Shown here piece by piece: positions 41,473 through 50,849 of a DNA stretch of 64,000 bases (the first letter of the stretch is position 1; each line of letters begins with the position of its first letter). The notes beneath the pieces are model-generated. The model did no database searches and was not told the DNA's origin. It saw only the letters and a program-made list of their open reading frames with translations. The position numbers and the translations under genes are program-made. This stretch comes from Lachnospiraceae bacterium (lineage in GTDB: Bacteria > Bacillota > Clostridia > Lachnospirales > Lachnospiraceae). The DNA is taken from NCBI GenBank assembly GCA_022845895.1, contig AP025573.1, forward strand, positions 3,072,501 through 3,136,500. The letters are read 5' to 3'.

Positions 41473-42702
41473 TTGAAAGCTTATGAAAGACTGCTGAAGT
41501 ATGTTGCAGTACGTACACCGAGCGATGAGGACAGCAAGACTGTGCCGTCGTCACAGTGCCAGTTCCATCTGGCAGCGATACTGGAAGAAGAGATGAAAGC
41601 ACTAGGCCTGGCCAACGTCCATACCGACAGCCAGTGCTATCTGTACGGAAAGATACCGGCGACACCGGGATATGAGGGACGGACCTCCATCGGATTTATC
41701 GCCCATATGGACACAGTGTCTGATTTCTGCGACCATGAAATCAAGCCTGTCATTACGGAAGATTATGACGGAGAAGATCTCATGCTTGGGGACAGCGGCC
41801 GGGTGCTGAGCGCAGATACGTTCGGACATTTAAGAGGATTGAAAGGATGTACGCTTATCACAAGCGACGGGACTACCATTCTAGGGGCAGATGACAAGGC
41901 AGGCATTGCAGAGATTCTGACGATGGCTGAACGTCTGCGTGATGAAGGCATTCCACATGGTCCAATCAGCATCGCCTTCGCACCGGACGAGGAGATTGGG
42001 ACAGGGGCCGTCCACTTTAACGTGGAAGACTTTGGTGCCGAATATGCATATACGCTGGACGGCGATACGGAAGGCGAAATCCAGTATGAGAATTTCAACG
42101 CGTGCAAAGCCCGGTTCGATATCAAAGGATTCAATGTGCACCCGGGCTCCGGCAAGGACACGATGATCAACGCAAGCCTGGTCGCTATGGAAATCAACTC
42201 GCTCCTGCCCGGCATGGAGACGCCAAGAGGAACCGAGGGCTATGAAGGCTTCTACCACCTGGTCAGCATGTCAGGGGAATGCGGCGCAGCACAGCTCAGC
42301 TACATCGTCAGAGACCATGACGGGAACTTCTTCGAGGCCCGCAAGAACACGCTGCGGCTCATCGAAAAGAATATGAATGAAAAGTGGGGGGAAGGAACGG
42401 TCCGCTTGACGATAACAGAACAGTATAAGAATATGGCCGGGATAATTGACGGATGCATGCACCTCATCGACAATGCGAAAGCAGCATGCGAAAAAGCGGG
42501 CGTGGAACCAATCATCCTGCCGATCCGCGGAGGCACAGACGGCTGCCAGCTCAGCTACAAGGGGCTTCCCTGCCCGAACCTCGGCACCGGCGGACACGCC
42601 TATCACGGCCCGTATGAGCACATCACCGTAGAAGGAATGGATAAGAGCGTGGATATCATCCTCGAGCTGGTGAAGCTATACGCCGGCGAAACGAGCATGT
42701 AG
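41473..42702 (+). CDS. pepT: Peptidase T (tripeptidase)
   Basis: The 409-residue protein starts at a TTG codon (41473), with AAAGGGG nine bases upstream. The nearby ATG is in another frame and stops after three codons, so the rare start is real. M20-family zinc ligands are visible in 'GFIAHMDTVSDF', 'GADDKAGIAEIL', 'APDEEIGTGAVHF' and 'GGTDGCQLSYKGLPCPNLGT'. PepT removes the N-terminal residue of tripeptides in the cytosol. TACAAT at 41436-41441 may be its -10. It is one of the few plus-strand genes here, stands alone, and ends at a strong bidirectional terminator. Confidence 0.96.
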   Translation: MKAYERLLKYVAVRTPSDEDSKTVPSSQCQFHLAAILEEEMKALGLANVHTDSQCYLYGKIPATPGYEGRTSIGFIAHMDTVSDFCDHEIKPVITEDYDGEDLMLGDSGRVLSADTFGHLRGLKGCTLITSDGTTILGADDKAGIAEILTMAERLRDEGIPHGPISIAFAPDEEIGTGAVHFNVEDFGAEYAYTLDGDTEGEIQYENFNACKARFDIKGFNVHPGSGKDTMINASLVAMEINSLLPGMETPRGTEGYEGFYHLVSMSGECGAAQLSYIVRDHDGNFFEARKNTLRLIEKNMNEKWGEGTVRLTITEQYKNMAGIIDGCMHLIDNAKAACEKAGVEPIILPIRGGTDGCQLSYKGLPCPNLGTGGHAYHGPYEHITVEGMDKSVDIILELVKLYAGETSM

Positions 42703-42749
42703 AATAAGGATGATAGGCAGTGCAGCGTACAGACTGCTCCTATAGAATA

Positions 42750-42783
42750 AAATGTTGCTCCACCTGATCATGGAGCAACATTT
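42750..42783. terminator. Bidirectional terminator between pepT and yitT
   Basis: AAATGTTGCTCCA (42750-42762) and TGGAGCAACATTT (42771-42783) form a perfect 13-bp stem with an 8-base loop. A/T pairs at the base give a T run in each direction. It lies between two convergent genes. Confidence 0.85.
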
Positions 42784-42788
42784 CTAAA

Positions 42789-43658
42789 TTACAATTCTTT
42801 AATCTCTTCTTTGAATCCTTCTCCAACGACTTCGTTGGATTCCATTATTATCGTAAATGCCTGCGGATCAATCTTATGCACCATTTTCTTAATCGTGTAC
42901 ATCTGCTTATTGTTACATGCACACATGACGACGTCTTTCTTCTCTTTGGAGTAGCTGCCCATTCCTTTCAGTATCGTAGATCCTCTTCCGGAGTACTCGT
43001 CAATCTGTTCTGCCACATCGTCGCCGTGTTCTGTGACGATGAATGTCATCTTGCCTTCGTCGATGCCGTACATGATCCGGTCCATCACGATGGCCATAAG
43101 GTAGGTGACAATCACACCGTAGATAAACCCGTCAACGTCTTTGAACACGAGTACGCTTCCCAGGATGATCGTTATAATATCAAGGGCAAACGTGATGATT
43201 CCAAGCGTCATATGCGGCCTTACCTTCTTAATCGCAACACTGATGAAATCCTGCCCTCCTGTGGACGAGCCGCGCATGAAGATCATGGCATAGCCTATTC
43301 CGCACAATACCCCCATACACAGGGCCGCCAGCAGGCGGCTGCCTTCGTACACAGGCAAAAGCGGGGCCACGTAATCCATAAAGACAGAAGATATGACCAT
43401 AGACTTCAGTGACTTCAGAAAGAAGTTACGCCCCAGGAACTTATAACAGAATATTGCTACCGGGATATTCAGTATAATCGTGCCCAACCCCACTGGCAGA
43501 CCGAGAAGATGGTACATGATAATCGCGATTCCAGAGAAGCCGGCTACAGGGAAGTTAGCATTCAGGGCAAAATTATACACTCCTATAGCGATAACCATAC
43601 CTGCCGCGATATCTACCAGAATATCGATTCCTGTTTCTCTCCAGTTAATATTTTTCAT
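42789..43658 (-). CDS. YitT family membrane protein (DUF161/DUF2179)
   Basis: The 289-residue protein has five or six transmembrane helices in residues 10-190 ('IDILVDIAAGMVIAIGVYNF', 'YVAPLLPVYEGSRLLAALCM') and the family motif 'MRGSSTGGQDFISVAIKK'. A C-terminal cytosolic DUF2179 domain of about 80 residues ends 'QAFTIIMESNEVVGEGFKEE'. The function of YitT proteins is not settled; transport or stress sensing has been proposed. It has a perfect promoter at 43792-43820, and an intrinsic terminator lies within its leader, so it may be controlled by attenuation. Confidence 0.92.
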   Translation of the reverse strand: MKNINWRETGIDILVDIAAGMVIAIGVYNFALNANFPVAGFSGIAIIMYHLLGLPVGLGTIILNIPVAIFCYKFLGRNFFLKSLKSMVISSVFMDYVAPLLPVYEGSRLLAALCMGVLCGIGYAMIFMRGSSTGGQDFISVAIKKVRPHMTLGIITFALDIITIILGSVLVFKDVDGFIYGVIVTYLMAIVMDRIMYGIDEGKMTFIVTEHGDDVAEQIDEYSGRGSTILKGMGSYSKEKKDVVMCACNNKQMYTIKKMVHKIDPQAFTIIMESNEVVGEGFKEEIKEL

Positions 43659-43734
43659 CTTTGTCTACCTCTCTTTCCTGGTCTTATCTTTAATCTCTGT
43701 CCGACAAATGATTCCGGACAACCTGATTTTACAC

Positions 43735-43778
43735 ACAAAAAAGCAGCCACAAACTATAAAGATATAATTCGCAACTGC
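43735..43778 (-). terminator. Intrinsic terminator in the yitT leader
   Basis: In RNA the arms at 43763-43778 and 43743-43758 pair over 16 positions, six of them G-U, with a 4-base loop. Six U follow (A run at 43737-43742 on plus). It lies directly after the yitT promoter start point and 75 bases before yitT. It could end the DUF3795 transcript as well. Confidence 0.65.
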
Positions 43779-43791
43779 TCTTATGTTTATT

Positions 43792-43820
43792 AGTATATCT
43801 ATAGATTATTTTTTTGTCAA
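43792..43820 (-). promoter_or_regulatory. Sigma-A promoter of yitT
   Basis: On the minus strand TTGACA (43815-43820) and TATACT (43792-43797) are separated by 17 bp. Transcription should begin near 43785, just upstream of the leader hairpin. Confidence 0.78.
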
Positions 43821-43862
43821 CACATCACCTGCAATAATTTCAAAAAGAATATACATAAGATT

Positions 43863-44123
43863 CTACTCCACGCTCCATTTCCTGCACTGTTCAATGCGTT
43901 TTCCGTCGTCTCCCTGCTCTTTGTCGTAAGCAAACTGGTTCAGCAGGCCACACGGAAATTCTTTACACTGGCCGCAGTGTCCGTGGCTCTTATCCTCACA
44001 GCACGATTTGACCGGACATGCATCTCCCCAGAATGGCTTCTCTATACTGCTGCAGCCCCCGCAGCTCATCTGTTCCCTGTATCCGCACTCACTGCACTGC
44101 AGCCCGCATCTTGATTCAATCAT
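43863..44123 (-). CDS. DUF3795 cysteine-rich protein
   Basis: The ATG at 44123 has AAAGGAG ten bases upstream and gives 86 residues. It contains 13 cysteines in four clusters: 'CGLQCSECGYREQMSCGGC', then 'CPVKSCCEDKSHGHCGQC' and 'EFPC'. The pattern is that of DUF3795, a small family presumed to bind zinc or an iron-sulphur cluster, with no proven role. It stands alone between dinB and yitT. Confidence 0.85.
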   Translation of the reverse strand: MIESRCGLQCSECGYREQMSCGGCSSIEKPFWGDACPVKSCCEDKSHGHCGQCKEFPCGLLNQFAYDKEQGDDGKRIEQCRKWSVE

Positions 44124-44219
44124 ATTGTACACGCTCCTTTTTGTTAGAGCATAGCACGACAAACATGACATCTGTATGTCAGCATTATAATTATTTTTGT
44201 ACTGTTACTTTATATATTG

Positions 44220-45464
44220 TCACCTGCTGCCAGAGCCGTTATCTCCTGGTTCAAGAAAACGTCCGCGCCGGACCGCGTCTTTCCCGTACTTTCTCTTTAT
44301 CTCATCCAGTGCCTTATCGAGCTTTTTCTGTCTCGCACCTCTATCCGTGTCTGCCTTTTCACGGTCCTGTACCACTGGCAGGTCGAATATGGTCAGCTGC
44401 TCCGGCTCATCCTGCTTTACGAGCTTCGAACTCCGTATGCCGAGCAGACGGATCGGCACTTTCGTCCAAAGTTCCCGGAACAGCTCTGCCGCAGCGTGGT
44501 AGATGTCCGTGTCGCTGTTCGTCGGTTTTGCCAGCTGCCGCTGGTGGGACGCGGTCTCAAAGTTGTAGTATTTGATTTCCACACTGAGCATTCCTGCCTT
44601 CTGTTTTGCTTCACGCAGCCTTGCACCTACGCTTTCCGCAAGTCCAAGCAGCACCTTCCTGGCCTCCTCTTCCGTCGCCACATCCTTAGACAGGGTGGTG
44701 GAATTGCCGATTCCTTTGGCCTCCACCTTTTCTGTTATCACTTCTGAATTATCGATGCCATTGGCATATTCCCACAGTTTCCTTCCGTGGCTTTTCAGAT
44801 GAAGCTCCAGAATATCCGGATCTGCCTGCGCCATATTGCCTATCGTACGTATCTCCAGCTTCTTAAGCGTCTCCACGCTCGAATGGCCTGCCATATATAG
44901 TTCCCAGACAGGCAACGGCCACATCTTTATCCCTATCTCTTCCGGAAATAGCGTGTGCACCTTATCCGGCTTTTCAAAATCCGAGGCCATCTTAGCCAGC
45001 AGCTTGTTCGTGGAGATTCCTATATTGACCGTGAATCCGAACCTCCTGCATATCTCATTCTTTATCTCCAGCGCGCCTGCTACAGGTGAGGCAAACCGTC
45101 CCGCTATCCCCGTGAAATCCATATAGCACTCATCCACGCTGACCTGCTCTATATCCGGCGTACAAGACCGCAGATATTCCATCAGCCGGCTGCTGTACTC
45201 ATGGTACAGTGCATGGTCGGGCGGCTCCATATGCAGGTTGCCGCACTTGCGAAGGGCATTCGCAACAGGTTCCCCTGTGCGGATGCCGAACTTCTTCGCA
45301 GGTAGCGACTTCGCCAGAACTACCCCATGGCGCGACTCCTGGTTTCCGCCGATAATGGCAGGTATAGTCCTGATGTCTGTCTCTGCACCATTCTTTAGTT
45401 GTTCTACTGCCGTCCAGCTTAAATAGGCCGAGTTGACATCTATATGGAATACGATACGGCGCAT
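44220..45464 (-). CDS. dinB: DNA polymerase IV (Y-family)
   Basis: The 414-residue protein opens 'IVFHIDVNSAYLSWTAVEQL' with the first catalytic Asp. The second acidic pair is in 'QVSVDECYMDFTGIAG' near 105, followed by the little-finger domain. It bypasses DNA lesions with low fidelity. It has a 20-residue extension between palm motifs ('AETDIRTIPAIIGGNQESRH') that is common in clostridial members. The C-terminal tail is basic and Arg/Gly-rich and lacks a clear beta-clamp box, apart from 'QLTIFDL' near 375, which fits the clamp-binding consensus. Confidence 0.95.
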   Translation of the reverse strand: MRRIVFHIDVNSAYLSWTAVEQLKNGAETDIRTIPAIIGGNQESRHGVVLAKSLPAKKFGIRTGEPVANALRKCGNLHMEPPDHALYHEYSSRLMEYLRSCTPDIEQVSVDECYMDFTGIAGRFASPVAGALEIKNEICRRFGFTVNIGISTNKLLAKMASDFEKPDKVHTLFPEEIGIKMWPLPVWELYMAGHSSVETLKKLEIRTIGNMAQADPDILELHLKSHGRKLWEYANGIDNSEVITEKVEAKGIGNSTTLSKDVATEEEARKVLLGLAESVGARLREAKQKAGMLSVEIKYYNFETASHQRQLAKPTNSDTDIYHAAAELFRELWTKVPIRLLGIRSSKLVKQDEPEQLTIFDLPVVQDREKADTDRGARQKKLDKALDEIKRKYGKDAVRRGRFLEPGDNGSGSR

Positions 45465-45529
45465 GGTCTGCCCTCCCCTGAGAATCCCTTCTCCTGTGCT
45501 GTCCTCATTCTATCATGCAGAACATACGT

Positions 45530-48124
45530 TTACAAGAGATTCTTCCGGGTGCTTGCGGAGAGCTTTCCATCTTCCACGTCTATGACGATCGTCTCTCCCG
45601 CTCCAATATCTCCTTGAAGCATCAGCTTTGCGGCCAGCGTTTCTACATTCTTCTGCAGATAGCGCTTCAGAGGCCTTGCGCCGTAGGTAGGATCATAACC
45701 GCCCTCCACCACGAGATTCTTCGCCGCCTCCGTCAGAGCTATGGATATCTCTTTGTCTGCAAGACGTTTATTCACATCGTCTGTCAGCAGATCGATGATA
45801 CTGTAGATATCAGCTTTCGTCAGTGGCTTGAACATAATCATCTCGTCAAGCCGGTTCAGGAACTCGGGACGGAAATGTGCCCTCAAGTCGTCCATCACCG
45901 CGTCCTGGCTCTCCTGGCTGATATTGCCGTCTGCATCGATTCCGTCCAGCAGATAGGCCGAGCCGATATTGGATGTCATAATAAGAATCGTATTCTTAAA
46001 GTCTACCGTGCGCCCCTGGGAATCGGTGATACGTCCGTCATCCAGCACCTGCAGCAGCACATTGAACACATCCGGATGCGCCTTTTCTACTTCGTCAAAC
46101 AGGACGACAGAATACGGTTTCCTTCTGACGGCCTCCGTGAGCTGTCCCCCTTCGTCATAGCCTACATATCCCGGAGGGGCTCCTATCAGCCTGGACACGG
46201 AATATTTCTCCATATATTCGCTCATATCGATACGGATCATATTGTTCTCGTCATCGAAGAGGCTTTCCGCCAGCGCTTTCGCAAGTTCTGTCTTTCCGAC
46301 TCCTGTAGGACCAAGGAACAGGAAGGAACCTATCGGTTTGCCTGGATCTTTGATGCCTGCTTTGGAGCGGATGATTGCCTCTGTGACAAGCTCCACCCCT
46401 TCATCCTGGCCTATGACACGCTTATGAAGCTCATCCGCCAGATGAAGCGTTTTGCTCCTCTCGCTTTCGTTTAGCCTTGAGACAGGTATCCCGGTCCATC
46501 TTGATACGATTCTGGCAATCTCTTCGTCGGTCACGCTTTCGTGGACAAGAGAACGTTCTTCATCCTTTATCTTAGCCTCTTCCTCTTCCAGCAGCTTTTT
46601 GAGCTGTGGGAGCCTGCCGTACTGAAGCTCGGCCGCCTTTTCCAGATCGTATGACTGCTGTGCTTTCTGGATATCCTTGTTCACCTGTTCTATCTCTTCT
46701 CGCATCTTCTGTACCCGCTCTACTCCGACTTTCTCATTATCCCACTGGGCTTTCTTCCCGGCGAATTCTTCCCGAAGTTCAGCCAGCTCCTGCTGAAGAT
46801 GTCCAAGGCGGTCCCTGCTCAGTCGGTCTTCCTCCTTCTTGAGCGCTGCCTCCTCGATCTCCAGCTGCATGATCTTGCGCTGCAATTCGTCCAGTTCTGC
46901 TGGCATGGAGTCCAGTTCTGTCTTGATAAGCGCACATGCTTCATCTACCAGGTCGATGGCCTTGTCAGGAAGGAAACGGTCGGAAATATACCGGTCGGAA
47001 AGCGTAGCGGCAGCTACAAGCGCTCCGTCCGTTATCTTGACTCCATGGAATACTTCGTATCTTTCTTTTAAGCCACGCAAAATCGATATCGCATCCTCCA
47101 CCGTAGGCTCATCCACGAGCACCGGCTGAAAGCGCCGCTCCAGCGCGGCATCCTTCTCGATATACTGGCGGTATTCATCCAGAGTGGTAGCGCCGATACA
47201 GTGGAGCTCACCTCTGGCAAGCATCGGCTTGAGCATATTCCCTGCATCCATGGCCCCGTCTGTCTTACCCGCACCTACAATCGTGTGCAGCTCATCTATG
47301 AACAGGATAATCTTCCCGTCACTGTTCTTTACTTCCTCCAGAACTGCTTTCAGACGCTCTTCGAACTCGCCGCGGTATTTGGCCCCGGCTACGAGCGCTC
47401 CCATATCCAGCGAGAATATCGTCTTGTCCTTCAGCGCTTCCGGTACGTCTCCCCGCACGATACGCTGTGCCAGACCTTCTACGACCGCTGTCTTCCCGAC
47501 ACCTGGCTCCCCGATAAGAACCGGGTTGTTCTTCGTCTTCCTGGACAGGATACGTACAAGGTTCCTTATCTCCGCATCTCTGCCTATGACTGGATCCAGC
47601 TTCTGGTCTCTGGCGCGTTCCACCAGATCCGAGCCATATTTGTTCAATGTGTCATATGTCGCCTCCGGATTATCGCTTGTAACCTTCTGGCTGCCTCTTA
47701 CCGTCGCAAGTGCCTGTAGAAAAGCATCCCGCTTGATCCCAAGTTCACGGAAAATAAGCTTCAGTTCTTTATTCGGATATTTCAAAAGGGAAAGGAACAG
47801 ATGCTCGACAGACACGTATTCATCCCCCATATGCTTAGCCTCGTCTTCCGCATGGATGAGCGCCTTGTTCAGGTCCTGTCCTACAAAAGGCTGCCCGCCC
47901 TGAACTTTTGTGCGCTTTCGGAGTCCCTCTTCCACGCGATTGATGAAGACCGTTTTTTCTATCCCCATCTTTTCCATTAATTTCAGAATCAGGCTGTCAT
48001 CCTGTACGAGCAGAGCATATAGCAGATGTTCCTGTTCAATTTCCTGGTTGCCGTATTCCATTGCGATACGTTCACAGTCCTGCACGGCCTGCAGTGATTT
48101 CTGTGTAAATTTATTTATATTCAT
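45530..48124 (-). CDS. clpB: ATP-dependent disaggregase ClpB
   Basis: The 864-residue protein has the ClpB layout: N domain (1-145), first AAA+ with '[18 protein letters not shown]' near 204, a long coiled-coil middle domain (about 410-525) that ClpB has and most ClpA/C lack, and second AAA+ with '[20 protein letters not shown]' near 605. No ClpP-docking tripeptide loop is seen. With DnaK it extracts proteins from aggregates. A promoter overlapped by a CIRCE element lies 46-88 bases upstream, so HrcA repression and heat induction are expected. Confidence 0.97.
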   Translation of the reverse strand: MNINKFTQKSLQAVQDCERIAMEYGNQEIEQEHLLYALLVQDDSLILKLMEKMGIEKTVFINRVEEGLRKRTKVQGGQPFVGQDLNKALIHAEDEAKHMGDEYVSVEHLFLSLLKYPNKELKLIFRELGIKRDAFLQALATVRGSQKVTSDNPEATYDTLNKYGSDLVERARDQKLDPVIGRDAEIRNLVRILSRKTKNNPVLIGEPGVGKTAVVEGLAQRIVRGDVPEALKDKTIFSLDMGALVAGAKYRGEFEERLKAVLEEVKNSDGKIILFIDELHTIVGAGKTDGAMDAGNMLKPMLARGELHCIGATTLDEYRQYIEKDAALERRFQPVLVDEPTVEDAISILRGLKERYEVFHGVKITDGALVAAATLSDRYISDRFLPDKAIDLVDEACALIKTELDSMPAELDELQRKIMQLEIEEAALKKEEDRLSRDRLGHLQQELAELREEFAGKKAQWDNEKVGVERVQKMREEIEQVNKDIQKAQQSYDLEKAAELQYGRLPQLKKLLEEEEAKIKDEERSLVHESVTDEEIARIVSRWTGIPVSRLNESERSKTLHLADELHKRVIGQDEGVELVTEAIIRSKAGIKDPGKPIGSFLFLGPTGVGKTELAKALAESLFDDENNMIRIDMSEYMEKYSVSRLIGAPPGYVGYDEGGQLTEAVRRKPYSVVLFDEVEKAHPDVFNVLLQVLDDGRITDSQGRTVDFKNTILIMTSNIGSAYLLDGIDADGNISQESQDAVMDDLRAHFRPEFLNRLDEMIMFKPLTKADIYSIIDLLTDDVNKRLADKEISIALTEAAKNLVVEGGYDPTYGARPLKRYLQKNVETLAAKLMLQGDIGAGETIVIDVEDGKLSASTRKNLL

Positions 48125-48169
48125 AGTGGCTGCCTCCTAACCTGCATAATTCCAAATTGTTCTACACGT

Positions 48170-48198
48170 ACTATAACAAATATTATCAGCACTGTCAA
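48170..48198 (-). promoter_or_regulatory. Sigma-A promoter of clpB
   Basis: On the minus strand TTGACA (48193-48198) and TATAGT (48170-48175) are 17 bp apart. The -35 box lies within the CIRCE element. Confidence 0.8.
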
Positions 48199-48212
48199 GC
48201 TCCGAGTGCTAA
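48186..48212. promoter_or_regulatory. CIRCE operator (HrcA site)
   Basis: On the plus strand TCAGCACTG, nine bases, GAGTGCTAA matches the CIRCE consensus TTAGCACTC-N9-GAGTGCTAA with 7/9 and 9/9 half-sites. It covers the clpB -35 region, as expected for HrcA repression. Confidence 0.85.
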
Positions 48213-48279
48213 TTCTTTGAAAATACAGATTCTCGCAAGAATATAGCATGTACTTTCACACGTTCTTGGCGGTAATAAA

Positions 48280-48309
48280 AAAGCCTGTGCCAGTCATGGC
48301 ATAAGCTTT
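48280..48309 (-). terminator. Terminator of the C39 peptidase gene
   Basis: AAAGCCTGTGCCA (48280-48292) pairs with TGGCATAAGCTTT (48297-48309), with one mismatch and one G-U. TTTTTTATTACC follows on the minus strand. It lies 120 bases past the peptidase stop. The rest of 48213-48430 shows no gene. Confidence 0.72.
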
Positions 48310-48430
48310 TCTAAGGATACTATTTTCTGCTGTTATGAAGCTGACACACGAAATGCCGTCTCATTGCAAGACTGCAAGTGAAGCCTGAATATATACTTTC
48401 TGCTACAATATGAGGTATCTCCTCCCCCGG

Positions 48431-49297
48431 CTATAGTGAATATACCCACATGGCTGCTATCTGATCCTGGATTTCACCGAAGGTCCATGTCCGGCTGCTG
48501 TTCTTCTGGCTGAACGGGTCGTTAATGGTCAATGCTCCGTCATTGTAGCCTGTGAGCACGATGAAATGACCGTTATCTGTAAAATCACCCGGCCCCACGC
48601 TGCAGATGACCGGATGTCCTGCCTGGAGTTCCGCCGCCACCTGCTGTTCCACAAGCGGAATCTCCTTCGCCTTCACATTCCAGTTAGCCGGCGCTTCTTC
48701 CATAAAACGCCAGTATGTATTGTTATCTTCATCCACGAAACCATTCTCTGAACCGTAGGCTGCCACTTTCGCCGGCGTGACCGACCAGTCCCCTGTAAGA
48801 CCGCTGACTACCATGGACAGGCACGTCGGACCACAGCCGCTCACGGCTACGATACTTGTGCCATAAGGCGCGTATCCCCACCGCTCGTCCCACTGGAGCA
48901 GCAGCGGAATCTGCCCTTTCGTAAATCCGCTGCCGATGGAATCCGCATTCGGATTGTCTTTTTTCTTTCCGTAATCCTCCACGAACTGTACCGTCTCTTC
49001 ATTCTTATCAAGCAGTTCTATTACACCTTTCGGATATCCTGCCGCCGTCGCCTGTTTCTTCACACGTGCAAGCCGCTGCGCGGATGTCTCCTCTTTTGGT
49101 TCTGTAGTCGTCTCTTTTGCCTTCTTGCTGTCTTCCTTTGTAACATCTGCTTCTATCTTTGCCGCCGCCTGCGTCTCGTCTTTTTTCGAACGCTGCATGC
49201 CAAAGCCATAAACGGTTGCCGCGATAAGTATGATAAAGCCTCCAAGAATAACGAACTGGCGGCGTACCTGCTGTCTTCTCCTTCTATTGCTGCCCAT
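48431..49297 (-). CDS. C39-family (papain-like) surface peptidase
   Basis: The 288-residue protein has a basic start ('MGSNRRRRQQVRRQF'), one signal-anchor helix ('VILGGFIILIAATVYGFGM'), a charged Lys/Glu/Thr-rich spacer to about residue 80, and a C39-like catalytic domain. Expected residues are Gln in 'IPLLLQWDERWG', Cys in 'SGCGPTCLSMV', His in 'NGHFIVLTGYND' and Asn/Asp in 'TINDPF'. It should act outside the membrane on peptides or the wall. It has its own promoter (49371-49399), whose -10 is surrounded by an inverted repeat. ATG 49297 is supported by AAGGGGA. Confidence 0.88.
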   Translation of the reverse strand: MGSNRRRRQQVRRQFVILGGFIILIAATVYGFGMQRSKKDETQAAAKIEADVTKEDSKKAKETTTEPKEETSAQRLARVKKQATAAGYPKGVIELLDKNEETVQFVEDYGKKKDNPNADSIGSGFTKGQIPLLLQWDERWGYAPYGTSIVAVSGCGPTCLSMVVSGLTGDWSVTPAKVAAYGSENGFVDEDNNTYWRFMEEAPANWNVKAKEIPLVEQQVAAELQAGHPVICSVGPGDFTDNGHFIVLTGYNDGALTINDPFSQKNSSRTWTFGEIQDQIAAMWVYSL

Positions 49298-49354
49298 GTC
49301 TTCCCCTTCTTCATCTGTATGTCTATATTAAGCATGTAACATGAATGCTGTTAT

Positions 49355-49390
49355 CTATATCATGCTGTTAATTATACAATAATGATATAG
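49355..49390. promoter_or_regulatory. Inverted repeat around the C39 gene -10 box
   Basis: CTATATCAT (49355-49363) and ATGATATAG (49382-49390) are perfect 9-bp arms flanking the -10. The position is that of a repressor operator; the binding protein is unknown. Confidence 0.45.
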
Positions 49391-49399
49391 GTGCCGCAA
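49371..49399 (-). promoter_or_regulatory. Promoter of the C39 peptidase gene
   Basis: On the minus strand TTGCGG (49394-49399) and a perfect TATAAT (49371-49376) have a 17-bp spacer, 74 bases before the ATG at 49297. Confidence 0.65.
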
Positions 49400-49439
49400 C
49401 TTATTACGCCTTAAGATTTTATTATAATTACGGTTAATA

Positions 49440-49595
49440 CCAACGGTACAGACGCAGGTTGTCAGACCCGCAGGCTCCCTGTCCATGCGGCTTTGCCATG
49501 TCTTTCGACTGGTTGTAAGTCCCAGGTTTTCAATACATTCGGTGTACTTATTTCCATATATTCCCTTGGAAAGCTGACCGTTGAAAATGTATGTA
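49440..49595 (-). ncRNA. Candidate structured RNA between the C39 and dehydrogenase genes
   Basis: The sequence is not coding-like yet is richly structured on the minus strand. It contains a GAAA-tetraloop hairpin CCAGTC-GAAA-GAC-A-TGG (49496-49512), directly followed by CAAAGCC, as in tetraloop/receptor riboswitches such as the c-di-GMP-I class. It also contains repeated CCTGCG words and ACC/GGT pairs. Weak -35/-10-like boxes lie upstream near 49605-49635. The C39 promoter is downstream of it, so it may be a separate RNA and not a leader. It does not match a family I can name with confidence. Confidence 0.3.
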
Positions 49596-49653
49596 TTCCA
49601 TGATACTATTGTGACACTGGCAGTTATGTAAATCAATTATGCGGGAGGTATGT

Positions 49654-50586
49654 ATGAATATTGTATTTCTGGATGCCAAGACAATTGGCGACGACATCGA
49701 TTTATCAGGATTCGAAGAACTCGGAACTGTTACCAAGTATTCTTTTTCTACTTCAGAACAAGTGCCTGAACGGGTAAAAGATGCAGACGTTATCGTCATC
49801 AACAAAGTGCAGATCAATGAGTCTACAATCGGCGAGGCCAGACGGCTTAAGCTAGTCTGTGTCACCGCGACAGGAACAAACAATCTGGATAAGGATTATC
49901 TGGACAGCCGCCACATCGCCTGGCGCAACGTAGCCGGATATTCTACCGAGTCTGTCGCACAGCACACGTTTGCCATGCTGTTCTATCTGCTGGAAAAGCT
50001 GCGCTACTATGACGATTATGTCAAGGAGGACCGCTATACGAACGACACCATCTTCACCCATTTTGAAGAAGTGTTCTATGAATTATCTGGCAAGACATGG
50101 GGGATTATCGGACTCGGCAACATCGGCAGACGTGTCGCCTCTATCGCAGAGGCTTTTGGTGCGCATGTCATCTACGCCTCACCTTCAGGCAGCGCACCAC
50201 AGGAAGGATATCATCAGGTAGATATGGATACCCTGCTTCGGGAATCCGATATCATATCGGTTCACGCTCCGTTGAACGAATATACGCAAAACCTCATCAA
50301 TGCCGAAAAGCTGGAGAAGATGAAAAAGAGCTGCATCTTCCTGAACCTTGGGCGTGGCCCTATCGTTGTAGAGGAGGATTTATACAATGCACTGGAACGA
50401 AGTGACATTGCTGCAGCAGGGCTGGATGTGCTGTGTGAAGAACCCATGAGCCCAGACAATCCGCTGCGGCGTATCAAAGACAGCCGGCGCCTGTTCATCA
50501 CGCCCCATGTAGCATGGGCCAGCGTGGAGGCAAGGACGCGGCTGATGGGTATCATACTGGGGCAGATAAAAGAATACTTTGTTTAG
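49654..50586 (+). CDS. D-2-hydroxyacid dehydrogenase (NAD-dependent)
   Basis: The ATG at 49654 follows GGGAGG by six bases; the upstream in-frame Met overlaps that site. The 310-residue protein has the NAD loop 'GIIGLGNIGRRVASIAEAFG' near 149, the catalytic Arg position in 'HAPLNEYTQNLIN' (family Arg replaced locally, with 'LNLGRGPIVVEEDL' following), Glu in 'DVLCEEPMS' and His in 'FITPHVAWASVEAR'. It belongs to the glycerate/phosphoglycerate/hydroxyacid dehydrogenase group. The exact acid is unknown. It is a single plus-strand gene, and its stop is within the first bases of structured-repeat copy B. Confidence 0.92.
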   Translation: MNIVFLDAKTIGDDIDLSGFEELGTVTKYSFSTSEQVPERVKDADVIVINKVQINESTIGEARRLKLVCVTATGTNNLDKDYLDSRHIAWRNVAGYSTESVAQHTFAMLFYLLEKLRYYDDYVKEDRYTNDTIFTHFEEVFYELSGKTWGIIGLGNIGRRVASIAEAFGAHVIYASPSGSAPQEGYHQVDMDTLLRESDIISVHAPLNEYTQNLINAEKLEKMKKSCIFLNLGRGPIVVEEDLYNALERSDIAAAGLDVLCEEPMSPDNPLRRIKDSRRLFITPHVAWASVEARTRLMGIILGQIKEYFV

Positions 50587-50843
50587 TGAAGTGGACGCCG
50601 CTGGGGCGGTAGGGGGCAGATGCTCCGATGCGTCCGGGAACTGCGACTATCACACAGATTCCTAAGCTTGTAGAATGTTCGCCGATTGCGGCTCTCATCC
50701 CACAAGCCAAGGAATCTGGTGAGGATTCTCCGTCCCTTCCGCTTACACCTTCGCATCTGCTCCCTACCGCCCCAGCGGCTATCTACTTTACTGGCACGGG
50801 CGGGGCTGACTGTGTGACGTTACCGGCTGATGGAAGTGCTTTG
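50585..50843 (+). repeat. Structured palindromic repeat, copy B (after the dehydrogenase)
   Basis: The element begins in the stop codon (AGTGAAGTGGACGCCGCTGG) and its mirror arm ends ...CCCCAGCGGC then CTTTACT (50786-50792), with the conserved tail to 50843. The outer stem GGGGCGGTAGGGGGCAGATG/CATCTGCTCCCTACCGCCCC is nearly perfect. Compared with copy A, the C-G pair in this stem is A-T there, on both strands. The central stem GCTTGTAGAATG/CATCCCACAAGC is enclosed by CAGATTCCT/AGGAATCTG, with tip CCGATTGCGG. It faces copy C head to head. Confidence 0.9.
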
Positions 50844-50849
50844 GATGAA

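Noticed and set aside
48213-48430. Small gene or RNA between clpB and the C39 peptidase
   Set aside because: Only a terminator hairpin is seen. No ribosome site or frame of note was found.
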